This document shows positions 10,738 through 19,255 of a stretch of 64,000 nucleotides of DNA, piece by piece. The DNA comes from Actinomycetes bacterium (GTDB taxonomy: Bacteria; Actinomycetota; Thermoleophilia; Gaiellales; F1-60-MAGs149), in contig JANYCN010000018.1 of NCBI GenBank assembly GCA_025360225.1, forward strand, positions 1 through 64,000, written 5' to 3'. Positions within the stretch are counted from its first letter, which is position 1, and every line of letters begins with the position of its first letter. The notes under the pieces are model-generated. The model saw only the letters and a list, made by a program, of their open reading frames with translations. It was not told the origin of the DNA and did no database searches. The translations under genes were made by a program, and so were the position numbers.

Positions 10738-10817
10738 TCGACAAGCCCGGACGCTGCGTTCAGCCGCCCTCACCTGGGCGTACCAATCACGCCGATTCAG
10801 GCATCGTCGCCCGTGCG

Positions 10818-11336
10818 CTACGAGACGAACAGCACCGGCGCCACCGCTTCATGGAGCACGGCGTGACCGACCGAGCCGGCGACCGGCGTCGCGAGGTCAC
10901 CCCGCCGGCGGGATCCGACGACGATCAGCGACGCCCCCTCTGACTCGGCGAGGATCGCGCTGGTCGCATCGCTCCTCACGGTGACGCCCGTGACGTCGAG
11001 CGGTCCGGCCGCTGCGCGGGCGGTGTCTAACGCCTGGCGAAGGGTGGCGCTGGCGGCGTCGCGCATCGGCGTCGGGTCGAGCGCGATCGCGCCCGCCATC
11101 GATCCCGTCGCCGCGCCGACGGGCACGCGCCACGCGTGCACGACGCGGAGCGATCGTCCGCGCCTGATCACCTCCTTCGCGGCATAGGCGACGGCGTTCG
11201 TGCCGTGCTTACCGCCGTCCGGACCAACGACGATCGGTTAGTCGCTCGTGCCTTCGGCGTGGACGACGAGCACCGGGCAGCGCGCGTGGTGGAGGCACCC
11301 GTGGCTGACCGACCCGAGGAGCACCGACGCAGCCGC
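10818..11336 (-). pseudogene. remnant of a tandem-domain universal stress protein gene
   Basis: Read on the minus strand, 11336-11241 encodes the C-terminal end of a Usp domain (SVLLGSVSHGCLHH, then CPVLVVHAEGTSD). A TAA (11240-11238) follows in the same frame. Directly after it comes a second, nearly complete Usp domain from PIVVGPDGG to VAPVLFVS at 10818. The second domain has the Usp ATP-binding signature VVGSRRRGDL. There is no start codon between the TAA and PIVVG; the first in-frame one is GTG 11171, inside helix 1. The first domain lacks about 110 residues and its remnant abuts the murE promoter. The simplest reading is a two-domain Usp gene cut at its 5' end and broken by a nonsense codon. 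A short product from GTG 11171 cannot be excluded. Confidence 0.75.
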
Positions 11337-11337
11337 C

Positions 11338-11343
11338 TACACT
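11338..11343 (+). promoter_or_regulatory. -10 box of the murE operon (leaderless)
   Basis: TACACT lies 7 nt before the murE GTG with no ribosome-binding site. The box sits where the Usp remnant ends, so the cell-wall cluster has its own promoter at this breakpoint. Confidence 0.55.
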
Positions 11344-11350
11344 CCGCACC

Positions 11351-12763
11351 GTGCGGCTTCTCGACCTGATCGACCGGCTCGACGCCCGGTCAGTGGTTCA
11401 CCTGCGCGAGGGCGTCCTGGTGACCGACGCGACCCACGACTCGCGAGCCGTGCGCGTCGGATCGGCGTTCGTCTGCGTCCCGGGAGCGGTGACTGACGGC
11501 CACGACCACGCTGCGTCGGCGCTCGCCGACGGTGCTGCCGTGCTCGTCTGCGAGCGCGAGCTCGCGCTCGACGTCCCGCAGGTGATCGTCACCGATGCCC
11601 GCGCGGCGATGGGCCGGCTGGCCGATGCCGTGCACGGCGAGCCGACGCGCGAGCTCCGTGTCGTCGGGATCACCGGCACGAACGGCAAGACGACGACGAG
11701 CTATCTCGTCCATGCGATCCTCGAGGCCGCCGGACTGCAGAGCGGCTTGCTCGGCACCGTCGAGCAGCGGGTGAGCGGGACGGTTGAGGCGGTCGAGCGC
11801 ACGACGCCGGAGGCGACCGACCTGCACCGCACGTTCCGGCGCATGCTCTCCGGTGGCGACCGAGCGTGCGTGATGGAGGTCTCCTCGCATGCCCTCGCCC
11901 TCCACCGCGTCGGTGCTGTTCGCTTCGCGGCGGCGGCGTTCACGAACCTCACCCAGGACCACCTTGACTTCCATCCGACGCTCGAGGACTACTTCCTCGC
12001 AAAGGCCCTCCTGTTCGACGGGCGATGTCCTTCCGCGACGAACCGGGACGATCCGTACGGGCGCCGGCTGTCGGCGACGATCGGCTACTCCACGGCCATC
12101 GGCGCGGACGTCACCGCCGCAAACGTGGAGCTCCGACCTGACGGCACCCGGCTCCAGCTGACGACGCCGCAGGGGAGGCGTCCGGTAACGCTCGCTTTGC
12201 CCGGTGCCTTCAACGTTGCGAACGCGCTTGCAGCGGCCAGCGCCGCACACCTGCTCGGCGTGGAGCTCGACGCGATCGTCTGCGGGCTCGAGGCGGTGGC
12301 AGGCGTGCCGGGACGGATGGAGACGGTCGACGCCGGCCAGCCGTTCACCGTGGTCGTTGACTACGCGCACACGCCCGACGCGCTCGAGCGCGTGCTCGTC
12401 ACCTGCCGAGGCTTCTGTCACGGCTCGCTCCGCGTGGTGTTCGGCTGTGGCGGCGACCGTGACGCCGCGAAACGCCCGTTGATGGGTGCGATCGCCGCTC
12501 GCCTCGCCGACGACGTGCTCGTGACGTCCGACAATCCGCGCAGCGAGGACCCGGAGGCGATCATCGCCGCGGTGCTCGCCGGCATGCCGCCCGGACAGAC
12601 TGCTGAGCCCGACCGGCGCGCGGCGATCCGGCAGGTGCTCGCTCGTGCGCGGGTCGGTGACGTCGTCGTGATCGCCGGGAAGGGACACGAGCAGGGCCAG
12701 GAGCTGCTCGGAGTACGCGCGCCGTTCGACGACCGGTCGGTCGTCCGGGAGCTGCTCGGATGA
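11351..12763 (+). CDS. murE: UDP-MurNAc-tripeptide synthetase (meso-DAP type)
   Basis: MurE adds the third residue of the peptidoglycan stem peptide (470 aa). The Mur ligase ATP site GTNGKTT is at 109-115. MEVSSHAL and NLTQDHLDFH are middle-domain signatures. The DNPR motif (394-397) is the one that recognises meso-diaminopimelate rather than lysine, which agrees with lysA in this window. The GTG start is supported by TACACT 7 nt upstream. This is the first gene of the cluster. The usual mraZ-rsmH-ftsL-ftsI block is absent, and instead a broken Usp gene lies just upstream. It overlaps murF by 4 nt (ATGA). Confidence 0.96.
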   Translation: MRLLDLIDRLDARSVVHLREGVLVTDATHDSRAVRVGSAFVCVPGAVTDGHDHAASALADGAAVLVCERELALDVPQVIVTDARAAMGRLADAVHGEPTRELRVVGITGTNGKTTTSYLVHAILEAAGLQSGLLGTVEQRVSGTVEAVERTTPEATDLHRTFRRMLSGGDRACVMEVSSHALALHRVGAVRFAAAAFTNLTQDHLDFHPTLEDYFLAKALLFDGRCPSATNRDDPYGRRLSATIGYSTAIGADVTAANVELRPDGTRLQLTTPQGRRPVTLALPGAFNVANALAAASAAHLLGVELDAIVCGLEAVAGVPGRMETVDAGQPFTVVVDYAHTPDALERVLVTCRGFCHGSLRVVFGCGGDRDAAKRPLMGAIAARLADDVLVTSDNPRSEDPEAIIAAVLAGMPPGQTAEPDRRAAIRQVLARARVGDVVVIAGKGHEQGQELLGVRAPFDDRSVVRELLG

Positions 12764-14106
12764 TCCCGTGCTCCGCGGGGTCGCTCCCGGGCTGTCGTGT
12801 CGTTGCCGGCGATCCCACGGTGATCATCGAGAGCGTCTCGATCGACTCGCGGCTCGTCGGCCGCGGGAGCCTCTTCGTCGCTGTTCGGGGTGGCCACGAC
12901 CACGTCGCCGAGGCCGTTGCCGCGGGTGCGAGCGCGGTGCTCGTCGCCGACGGGCAGCGGCCGGGTGGCGTGGTGCTCGAGGCGGCGGACACGATCGGTG
13001 CGCTCCAGTCGATCGGCGCCGCGAACCGCGCCGCCGCGCTCAGCTGCACCGTCGTCGGCGTCACGGGCTCGTCCGGGAAGACCTCGACGAAGGACGTCCT
13101 CGCCGCGATCTGTGCGTCGCAGCGGACGACGGTCGCCGCCCTCGATGGTCACAACAACGAGATTGGCGTCCCGTTCACCCTCACCCGGATCGACGGTGTG
13201 ACCGAGGTTGCAATCTGCGAGCTGGCGATGCGCGGTCCGGGCCAGATCGCCGAACTCGTGGCGCTTTCACGCCCGAGCGTCGGGCTGATCACGAACGTCG
13301 GCGAGGCCCACATCGAGCTGCTCGGCAGCCGTTCGGCGATCGCGGCGGCGAAGGCCGAGCTTCTCGAAGACCTCGCGATCGCGATCCTGCCGGACGACGA
13401 GGATCTGCTCGTGCCCTTCCACCACCTGCCGGGACGGGTCGTGACGTTCGGGGAGTCGGAGGCCGCCGACGTGCGCGTCGTCAACCGGGTCGTGCGTGAG
13501 GGTGAGATGGCGGTCACGCTGGCCGTCGGTGGTTCGTCGCTCGAGCTTTCGACGGCGCTCATTGGCGCGCACCACGCGCGGAACATCGCTGCGGCGTTTG
13601 CCGCGGCCCACGCGCTCGGGCTCGACCTTCAGCGATGCGCGGCTGCTGTCCGTTCGGTCAGGCTTCAGCGCTGGCGCTCGGCGCCGCACCCGCTCCCGGG
13701 CGGCGGCGTCGTGATCAACGATGCCTACAACGCAAACCCGTCCGCCACTCGCGCCGCTCTCGCGGCGCTCGCCGAACGTGGCTCCGGCCGCCTCGTCGCC
13801 GTTCTCGGGCAGATGGCGGAGCTCGGGCCGGATGCCGATGTCTACCATCGTGCCGTCGGCCGGGCGGCAGTCGACCTGGGCTACGCGGTGCTCGTCGCCG
13901 TCGGTGATGGCACCAACGGATACCTCGAAGGCGCTGGCCGGAGCGTGCGATGTCACCACCTCCCGGTCGGCGTCGATCTCGCGCAACGCCTCGCCGGGAT
14001 CGTCGCCGCGGGCGATCGCGTGCTGGTGAAGGCCTCGCGCTCGGTCGGGCTAGAGGGGGTCGCGCAGGATCTCGCGACGGCCCTGGCGAACGTGTCGAAG
14101 ACGTGA
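12760..14106 (+). CDS. murF: UDP-MurNAc-tripeptide:D-Ala-D-Ala ligase
   Basis: MurF attaches D-Ala-D-Ala to UDP-MurNAc-tripeptide, the last cytoplasmic stem-peptide step (448 aa). The ATP-binding loop is GVTGSSGKTSTKD. NNEIGVPFTL, ELAMRGPGQI and INDAYNANPSATRAAL are family signatures. Its ATG overlaps the murE stop, and its stop overlaps the mraY GTG, so the three genes are translationally coupled. Confidence 0.96.
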   Translation: MIPCSAGSLPGCRVVAGDPTVIIESVSIDSRLVGRGSLFVAVRGGHDHVAEAVAAGASAVLVADGQRPGGVVLEAADTIGALQSIGAANRAAALSCTVVGVTGSSGKTSTKDVLAAICASQRTTVAALDGHNNEIGVPFTLTRIDGVTEVAICELAMRGPGQIAELVALSRPSVGLITNVGEAHIELLGSRSAIAAAKAELLEDLAIAILPDDEDLLVPFHHLPGRVVTFGESEAADVRVVNRVVREGEMAVTLAVGGSSLELSTALIGAHHARNIAAAFAAAHALGLDLQRCAAAVRSVRLQRWRSAPHPLPGGGVVINDAYNANPSATRAALAALAERGSGRLVAVLGQMAELGPDADVYHRAVGRAAVDLGYAVLVAVGDGTNGYLEGAGRSVRCHHLPVGVDLAQRLAGIVAAGDRVLVKASRSVGLEGVAQDLATALANVSKT

Positions 14107-15164
14107 CCCACGCCCTCGCCGCAGCCGTTCTCGCTGCCGTCCTCTCGATCGTCGTCGGGCCGCGGTTCATCGTGCTCCTGCAACGGCTCCGCGCCGGCCA
14201 GACGATCCGCGAGGATGGTCCTGCGCACCACAAGGCGAAGCAGGGGACGCCGACGATGGGCGGGCTGCTGATCATCGCTTCCGCGACCCTGGCCTTCCTC
14301 GCGCTCACGAGCCGGACGGGAACGCGGAGCTGGGCGGTGCTCGCGACGGTCGTCGGCTGCGGCGCGATCGGCTTCGCGGATGACTGGTTGAAGGTGGTGC
14401 GGAAGCGCTCGCTCGGCCTGCGCGGCCGGTGGAAGCTGATCGGCCAGGCGCTGATCGCCGCCGGGATCTCCTACGTCGCGCACCGACAGCACATCTCGAC
14501 GTCCGTCTACGTCCCGGTGCTCGATCGGCACCTCGCGCTTGGCGTTGTCTGGTACGGCCTCGTGTTTCTCATGGTGCTAGGAGCGACGAACGCCGTGAAC
14601 CTGACGGACGGTCTTGACGGGCTCGCCGCCGGCGTGTCGACGCTGATGCTGCTCGTCTACACCGGGATGGGGGTCGTCGCCTACCAGTACTTCCAACGCA
14701 GCTTCCACCGTTGTCATCCGATCACCGCGGTGCAGTGCATCCCGGCGTTGATCGAGCGCGACGAGTCGCTCGACCTGACGATCCTCGCGGCGGCTCTGCT
14801 TGGGGCCTGTATCGGGTTCCTCTGGTACAACAGCTACCCGGCGGACGTCTTCATGGGCGATACGGGATCGCTCGCCCTCGGTGGTGCCGTCGCGGGCTTC
14901 GCCGTGTTCACGAAGACCGAACTGCTCCTGCCGATCGTCGCTGGCGTGTGTGTCGTCGAGGCGCTCTCCGTGATCGTGCAGGTGATCTCCTTCAAACGGT
15001 TCGGGCGTCGCGTGTTCCTGATGGCGCCGATCCATCATCACTTTGAGATGAAGGCGTGGAGCGAGACACGGATCATGGTGCGGTTCTGGATCGTCAGCGC
15101 GCTCTGCGTCGGTGCGGCTTTCGTGCTCTTCTACGTGCGCTTCAAGGAGTACGGTGACCCTTGA
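14103..15164 (+). CDS. mraY: phospho-MurNAc-pentapeptide transferase
   Basis: Integral membrane enzyme (353 aa) that transfers phospho-MurNAc-pentapeptide to undecaprenyl phosphate, forming lipid I. Family signatures are HHKAKQGTPTMGG near the N terminus, the catalytic Asp pair in FADDWLKV, NLTDGLDGLAAG, FMGDTGSLALGG, and MAPIHHHFE before the last helix. About ten hydrophobic segments are present. The GTG at 14103 overlaps the murF stop and gives a normal N terminus. An upstream extension in the same frame lies inside murF and is rejected. A ribosome-binding site for murD (AAGGAG) lies in its last codons. Confidence 0.95.
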   Translation: MTHALAAAVLAAVLSIVVGPRFIVLLQRLRAGQTIREDGPAHHKAKQGTPTMGGLLIIASATLAFLALTSRTGTRSWAVLATVVGCGAIGFADDWLKVVRKRSLGLRGRWKLIGQALIAAGISYVAHRQHISTSVYVPVLDRHLALGVVWYGLVFLMVLGATNAVNLTDGLDGLAAGVSTLMLLVYTGMGVVAYQYFQRSFHRCHPITAVQCIPALIERDESLDLTILAAALLGACIGFLWYNSYPADVFMGDTGSLALGGAVAGFAVFTKTELLLPIVAGVCVVEALSVIVQVISFKRFGRRVFLMAPIHHHFEMKAWSETRIMVRFWIVSALCVGAAFVLFYVRFKEYGDP

Positions 15165-16443
15165 TCTGCGTTCCGCGCTGGTCGTCGGCGCGGTGCGCTC
15201 GGGCGTCGCCGCAGCGCGATCCCTCGTCGCGCGAGGGGTGACGGTCCGTCTCCATGACGCTCGACCTGACGTCGAGCCTGACGTGCCCGGTGCGGTCGAG
15301 CTCGCGCTTGGAGCGGTTGACACGGCGGCGCTGCTCGCCGGCGTTGAGGTCGTCGTCCGCTCACCGGGCGTCCACGGCTCGGCTGCTGTGCTCGTCGCGG
15401 CGCGAGCAGCACGCATCCCTGTGTGGAGCGAGATCGAGCTTGGATTCCGGCTTCTGCCGCCGGGCTGTCGCCTCGTGGGCGTCACGGGCACGAACGGCAA
15501 GACGACCGTCACCGAGCTCGTCGGCGCGATCGTCGGCGCGTCGGGCATGATCGCCGCCGTCGCCGGGAACGTTGGCGTGGCGCTGTCGGGCGTTGCGCCG
15601 TCGATCGAGCCGGGCACGACGGTCGTCTGCGAGCTCTCGTCGTTCCAGCTCGAGGACGTCCACGAGCTTCGACTGGACGCCGCCGCGCTCCTCAACCTGA
15701 CTCCTGACCACCTTGACCGGCACGGGACGCTCGCCGAGTACGGCCGCTGCAAGCTGCGGATCTTCGAGCGCCAGCGCGCCGCTGACGTGGCCGTCCTGAA
15801 CGGTGACGACCCCTGGGTCGCCGCCCTCGCGACGCTGCCCGGCGATGGGCGCAGGATCGTCGCGCACGCCGAGGAGGCCGATGCGGTCGGCTTCGCCACC
15901 TCGCGGCTCGTTGGCGACCATAACCGGGAGAACGTTGCCGTCGCAGCCGCGCTCGCGCGGGCCGTCGGCGTGGGCGAGGAGGCGATCAGGTCTGCGCTCG
16001 CAGCGTTCGTGCCGGTGGCGCATCGGCTCGAGCTCGTCGCCGAGGTGAACGGCGTGACGTACTGGAACGACTCGAAGGCGACCAACGTCGACGCGACGCT
16101 GAAGGCCTTGACGGCCTTCGCCGCTGGTCGCGTGCGGCTGATCCTCGGCGGCTCGGACAAGGGGGCGGACTTCGCGCCGCTCGCCTCGGGTGTCGTGCGC
16201 TCTGCGGCATCCGTGTACCTCACCGGGCCCGCAGGCGAACGCATCCAGCCGCTGCTCGGCGAGGTCATTCCCGTTGCATGGTGCGGGACGCTTGCCGCCG
16301 CGGTCAGGGCCGCCTCGGCAGCCGCCGGCCCGGGCGATGCAGTGCTCCTCTCCCCGGCGTGTGCCTCGTTCGATGAGTTCACGAGCTACGAGGACCGCGG
16401 CGAGCGGTTTCGTGCGATCGTCTCGGCGCTGACGAGCCGGTAG
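15154..16443 (+). CDS. murD: UDP-MurNAc-L-Ala:D-Glu ligase
   Basis: MurD adds D-glutamate to UDP-MurNAc-L-Ala (429 aa). The ATP loop GVTGTNGKTTVTE, LSSFQLEDV, LNLTPDHLDRHG, YWNDSKATN and ILGGSDKGADF are MurD signatures in the right order. The start is GTG 15154 (VTLDLRSALVVG), preceded by AAGGAG at 15144-15149, and it overlaps the end of mraY by 11 nt. An earlier in-frame ATG at 15112 lies deeper in mraY and lacks a ribosome-binding site. Confidence 0.95.
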   Translation: MTLDLRSALVVGAVRSGVAAARSLVARGVTVRLHDARPDVEPDVPGAVELALGAVDTAALLAGVEVVVRSPGVHGSAAVLVAARAARIPVWSEIELGFRLLPPGCRLVGVTGTNGKTTVTELVGAIVGASGMIAAVAGNVGVALSGVAPSIEPGTTVVCELSSFQLEDVHELRLDAAALLNLTPDHLDRHGTLAEYGRCKLRIFERQRAADVAVLNGDDPWVAALATLPGDGRRIVAHAEEADAVGFATSRLVGDHNRENVAVAAALARAVGVGEEAIRSALAAFVPVAHRLELVAEVNGVTYWNDSKATNVDATLKALTAFAAGRVRLILGGSDKGADFAPLASGVVRSAASVYLTGPAGERIQPLLGEVIPVAWCGTLAAAVRAASAAAGPGDAVLLSPACASFDEFTSYEDRGERFRAIVSALTSR

Positions 16444-16468
16444 CGACGCGCCGAGAGGGGACGCGAGG

Positions 16469-17752
16469 GTGGTGGCGAACGACGCCATCGTGGCGCGCGC
16501 TGAAACGGTCAGGGAGCTCCACGAGGACGTAACCGAGGCGCGCGTCCACCAGCTCCTGCGTGGGACGCGCCGAGACCTACCGGTCGAAGGTCAGATCCTC
16601 CTTCTCGTCACCCTCGGACTGACGGCCTTCGGCCAGGTGATGGTGTTCTCCGCCTCTGGCCCGCTCGCGCTCACCTCGGCGCAGTACCACCACGACCCGC
16701 TCTACTTCGTCAAGCACGGCGTGTTCTTCACGCTGATCGGCGTCGTGGTCATGCTTCTCGCGATGCGCGCCCAGCCGCGGTGGCTGAAGGTAGGCGGGCC
16801 GGGGATGCTGCTGGTGTCGCTCGTGCTGCTGGTCGCTGTCCTCATCCCGGGAATCGGTCAGTATATCAACGGCGCACGTCGTTGGATCGCCGCCGGCCCA
16901 ATCTCCGTGCAGCCGTCGGAGCTGGTGAAGATCGGCCTCCTCGGCACCGGCGCCGCGATCCTCGCCGCGCGCAAGACACCTCCATCGACGCTGCGTGAGA
17001 TCGCTCGTCCGATCGGGATCGTCACCGTGCTCGCCTGCGGCTTGATCCTCAAGGAGCCCGACCTCGGCTCTTCGATTGCCGTCGCCGTGATGGTGTTCGG
17101 GATGCTGTTCGTTGCGGGCACGCCGATGCGCTTGCTGGCGCTGCTCGGCGGCGCCGGGCTCGGCGGCGGTCTGCTGGCGATCATGACGACCGCGTATCGG
17201 CGCGAGCGCTTCCTCGCCTTCCTCGACCCCGCAGCGCATCGGTCGGGGTCGTGGCAGACGACGCAAGGGCTTCTGCACTACGCCGCTGGCGGCATCAACG
17301 GCGCCGGCATCGGCGCCGGCACCGGGAAGAACCAGTTCGTCCCGGAGGCACACACCGACATGATCTTCTCCGTGATCGGCGAGGAGCTTGGTCTCGTTGG
17401 GTCGGTGCTCGTGATCCTCGCCTACGCGCTCTTTGCGTGGGCGGGCTTCACGATCGCGATGCGAGCACGCGATCGGTTCTCGCAGATCGTCGCGGGTGGC
17501 GCAACCGCGTTGATCGCCGGCCAGGCGGCGATCAACGTCGGCGCGGTTGTCGGCATCATCCCGCTGACGGGCGTGCCGCTCCCTCTCATCTCCTACGGAT
17601 CTTCCGGCAAGATCGTGATGCTCCTGATCGTCGGCGTCCTGCTCGCGATCTGCCGCGAGCAGGGGTTGACGCCGACCCCGAGACGGTCTACGACCCGCGG
17701 GCGATCGCAACCGCGATCAGGACCCGCTCGCTTCCGACGCGCCGCCCGATGA
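16469..17752 (+). CDS. ftsW: lipid II polymerase FtsW (SEDS family)
   Basis: SEDS-family peptidoglycan glycosyltransferase of the divisome (427 aa, about ten membrane segments). Visible motifs are GARRWIAAGPISVQPSELVK, EPDLGSS and the C-terminal PLPLISYGSSG. The position between murD and murG favours FtsW over RodA. Tandem GTG codons at 16469 and 16472 follow a good Shine-Dalgarno sequence, GAGAGGGG (16453-16460). The cytoplasmic tail is Arg/Ser/Pro-rich. Its partner transpeptidase FtsI is not in this cluster. Confidence 0.94.
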   Translation: MVANDAIVARAETVRELHEDVTEARVHQLLRGTRRDLPVEGQILLLVTLGLTAFGQVMVFSASGPLALTSAQYHHDPLYFVKHGVFFTLIGVVVMLLAMRAQPRWLKVGGPGMLLVSLVLLVAVLIPGIGQYINGARRWIAAGPISVQPSELVKIGLLGTGAAILAARKTPPSTLREIARPIGIVTVLACGLILKEPDLGSSIAVAVMVFGMLFVAGTPMRLLALLGGAGLGGGLLAIMTTAYRRERFLAFLDPAAHRSGSWQTTQGLLHYAAGGINGAGIGAGTGKNQFVPEAHTDMIFSVIGEELGLVGSVLVILAYALFAWAGFTIAMRARDRFSQIVAGGATALIAGQAAINVGAVVGIIPLTGVPLPLISYGSSGKIVMLLIVGVLLAICREQGLTPTPRRSTTRGRSQPRSGPARFRRAAR

Positions 17753-17864
17753 TGATCCGCACCCGCCGTGTGCGCTTGACGCGCAAACGGTAGGCCTTCT
17801 CGGCGTCGGCGAGGCGTTCGTTGTGGCGCGCGAGCGCTGCCTGAACGTGCAACTCGTTGAGCAT
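17688..17864 (-). CDS. small basic helical protein (hypothetical)
   Basis: A 58-aa frame starting MLNELHVQAALARHNERLADAEK and continuing into an Arg/Lys-rich segment. GGGAG lies 8 nt before the ATG. The N-terminal half looks like an amphipathic helix, as in short actinobacterial proteins of unknown role. It is antisense to the last 65 bp of ftsW, and the Arg-rich ending could be a by-product of the ftsW frame. I do not recognise a family. It may be real, with limited confidence. Confidence 0.4.
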   Translation of the reverse strand: MLNELHVQAALARHNERLADAEKAYRLRVKRTRRVRIIIGRRVGSERVLIAVAIARGS

Positions 17865-18184
17865 CGTGTGACTCCCGTGACGTTGTGTGGACGGGCCACG
17901 GGACGCGCACGGTCGTACGCGTCCCTCACCGGTGGCCCGCAAGGGGCTCGGCGGTCGCGATTGGCTCGACGCGTGACGCTACGCGGCGAGCCGACCCGAC
18001 CCGAGCCAGCGGCAACCGGACGCCATGTACGGCGTCGTTGCCAGCGGGGTGTGCTCGAGTCGGTTCGTCATCGCTACCGCCCTCCGGTGAGGAGTGCCAA
18101 CCTACCGTAGCAGACGGACGCGTGGCTGTCTATGGCGGTTTACCGGATTCGTCCAACCCGAGGTCGGCGTAGTACCGTCCGAGC
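17865..18184. other. 320-bp gap between ftsW and murG with one strong hairpin
   Basis: No convincing gene is seen. GGCAAC plus GACGCC (18011-18024) pairs with GGCGTC plus GTTGCC (18031-18042), making a 12-bp stem with a 2-nt bulge and a 6-nt loop. It is not followed by a T-run, so it is not a classical terminator. The right end holds the murG promoter. Confidence 0.5.
18173..18178 (+). promoter_or_regulatory. -10 box of murG (leaderless)
   Basis: TACCGT lies 6 nt before the murG GTG with no Shine-Dalgarno sequence. It suggests that the murG-murC-murB-ftsQ block has its own start of transcription, separate from the murE operon. Confidence 0.5.
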
Positions 18185-19255
18185 GTGGCCCCGCGGATCC
18201 TGATCGCTGCTGGCGGCACGGCCGGCCATGTCGCGCCGGCGCTCGCGGTCGCCGACGAGCTCCGCGCGCGGGGCGCCGAGGTGGTGTTCGCCGGGACACC
18301 CGACAGGATGGAGGCACAGCTCGTGCCAGCGGCCGGTTACCCGTTCGAGCCGTTTCGCGTGTCCGGGTTCGACCGTCGCCTGTCGCTGCGGCTGGCGCGC
18401 GCCATCGGCCAGGCCGCCGTCGCACCGTTCGCGTGTGCGGCGATCCTCCGCCGCGTTCGTCCGGACGTCGTGCTCGGCGGTGGCGGCTACGTCGCCGGGC
18501 CGATGGTTGCGGCCGCCGCGGCGTTCCGGATCCCGGCGGCCCTCACCGAGGCAGACTCGCACCTCGGGCTCGCGAACCGCCTCGCGGCCCCGCTTGCTCG
18601 GCGGGTGTTGCTCTCCTACCCGATCGCGGGGCGCGAACCGCCGCGGTACGGCGTCGTCGGACGTCCCGTCTCCCGCTCGTTCGTCAACACGACCCGCGAG
18701 GAGGGGCGCGCGGCGTTCGCGCTCGACGCTGCCGCGGCGGTCGTCGTGGTCTTCGGCGGGTCGCTCGGAGCCGGCTCGCTGAACGCTGCTGTCGCCAGCG
18801 CCTACGGCACGGCACGACCGGACGGGCCGACGATCATGCACGTTGCCGGGCGGGGGAAGGCGAGCGGGCTCGTGCCGTTTGATCGCTACCGCGTCCTCGA
18901 GTACTGCGACCGGATGGCCGAGCTGGTCGCAGCCGCCGACGTCGTCGTCTGCCGTGCCGGCGGCTCCATCTGGGAGGTCGCCGCGGCCGGGCGGGCGGCG
19001 GTGCTCGTTCCCTGGGCGGGGGCGGCGGGAGACCATCAGACGGGCAACGCGCGACACTTCCTCGCGGCGGGCGGGGCGCTCCTTCTTGACGATCGCACGC
19101 TCACCGCGACGGCGTTGCGGGCAGCGGTCGACGACCTGCTCGCTGACCGGGGGCGCAGGGCGGCGATGGAACAGGCGATGCTCGTTGCCTCGCGCCCGGA
19201 CGCCGCGGCCGCGGTCGCTGGCGAGCTGCTCCGTCTTGCGGGAGGCGCTCGGTGA
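18185..19255 (+). CDS. murG: lipid II synthase MurG (GlcNAc transferase)
   Basis: Membrane-associated GT28 transferase (356 aa) that adds GlcNAc to lipid I. The N-terminal glycine-rich loop GGTAGHVAPALAVADEL, GGGGYVAGP and FGGSLGAGSLN are present. The C-terminal UDP-GlcNAc-binding region contains CRAGGSIWEVAAAG and PWAGAAGDHQTGNA. The GTG start fits a leaderless transcript. Its TGA overlaps the murC GTG (GTGA). Confidence 0.95.
   Translation: MAPRILIAAGGTAGHVAPALAVADELRARGAEVVFAGTPDRMEAQLVPAAGYPFEPFRVSGFDRRLSLRLARAIGQAAVAPFACAAILRRVRPDVVLGGGGYVAGPMVAAAAAFRIPAALTEADSHLGLANRLAAPLARRVLLSYPIAGREPPRYGVVGRPVSRSFVNTTREEGRAAFALDAAAAVVVVFGGSLGAGSLNAAVASAYGTARPDGPTIMHVAGRGKASGLVPFDRYRVLEYCDRMAELVAAADVVVCRAGGSIWEVAAAGRAAVLVPWAGAAGDHQTGNARHFLAAGGALLLDDRTLTATALRAAVDDLLADRGRRAAMEQAMLVASRPDAAAAVAGELLRLAGGAR

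Noticed and set aside
11166-11177. Perfect anti-16S Shine-Dalgarno match (AAGGAGGTGATC on the minus strand) as a start signal
   Set aside because: The GTG start lies inside the match itself, which leaves no spacing, and it falls within a Usp helix. Probably coincidence.
11390-12688. 432-aa minus-strand frame over murE
   Set aside because: Complete overlap with a secure gene; composition typical of an antisense frame in high-GC DNA.
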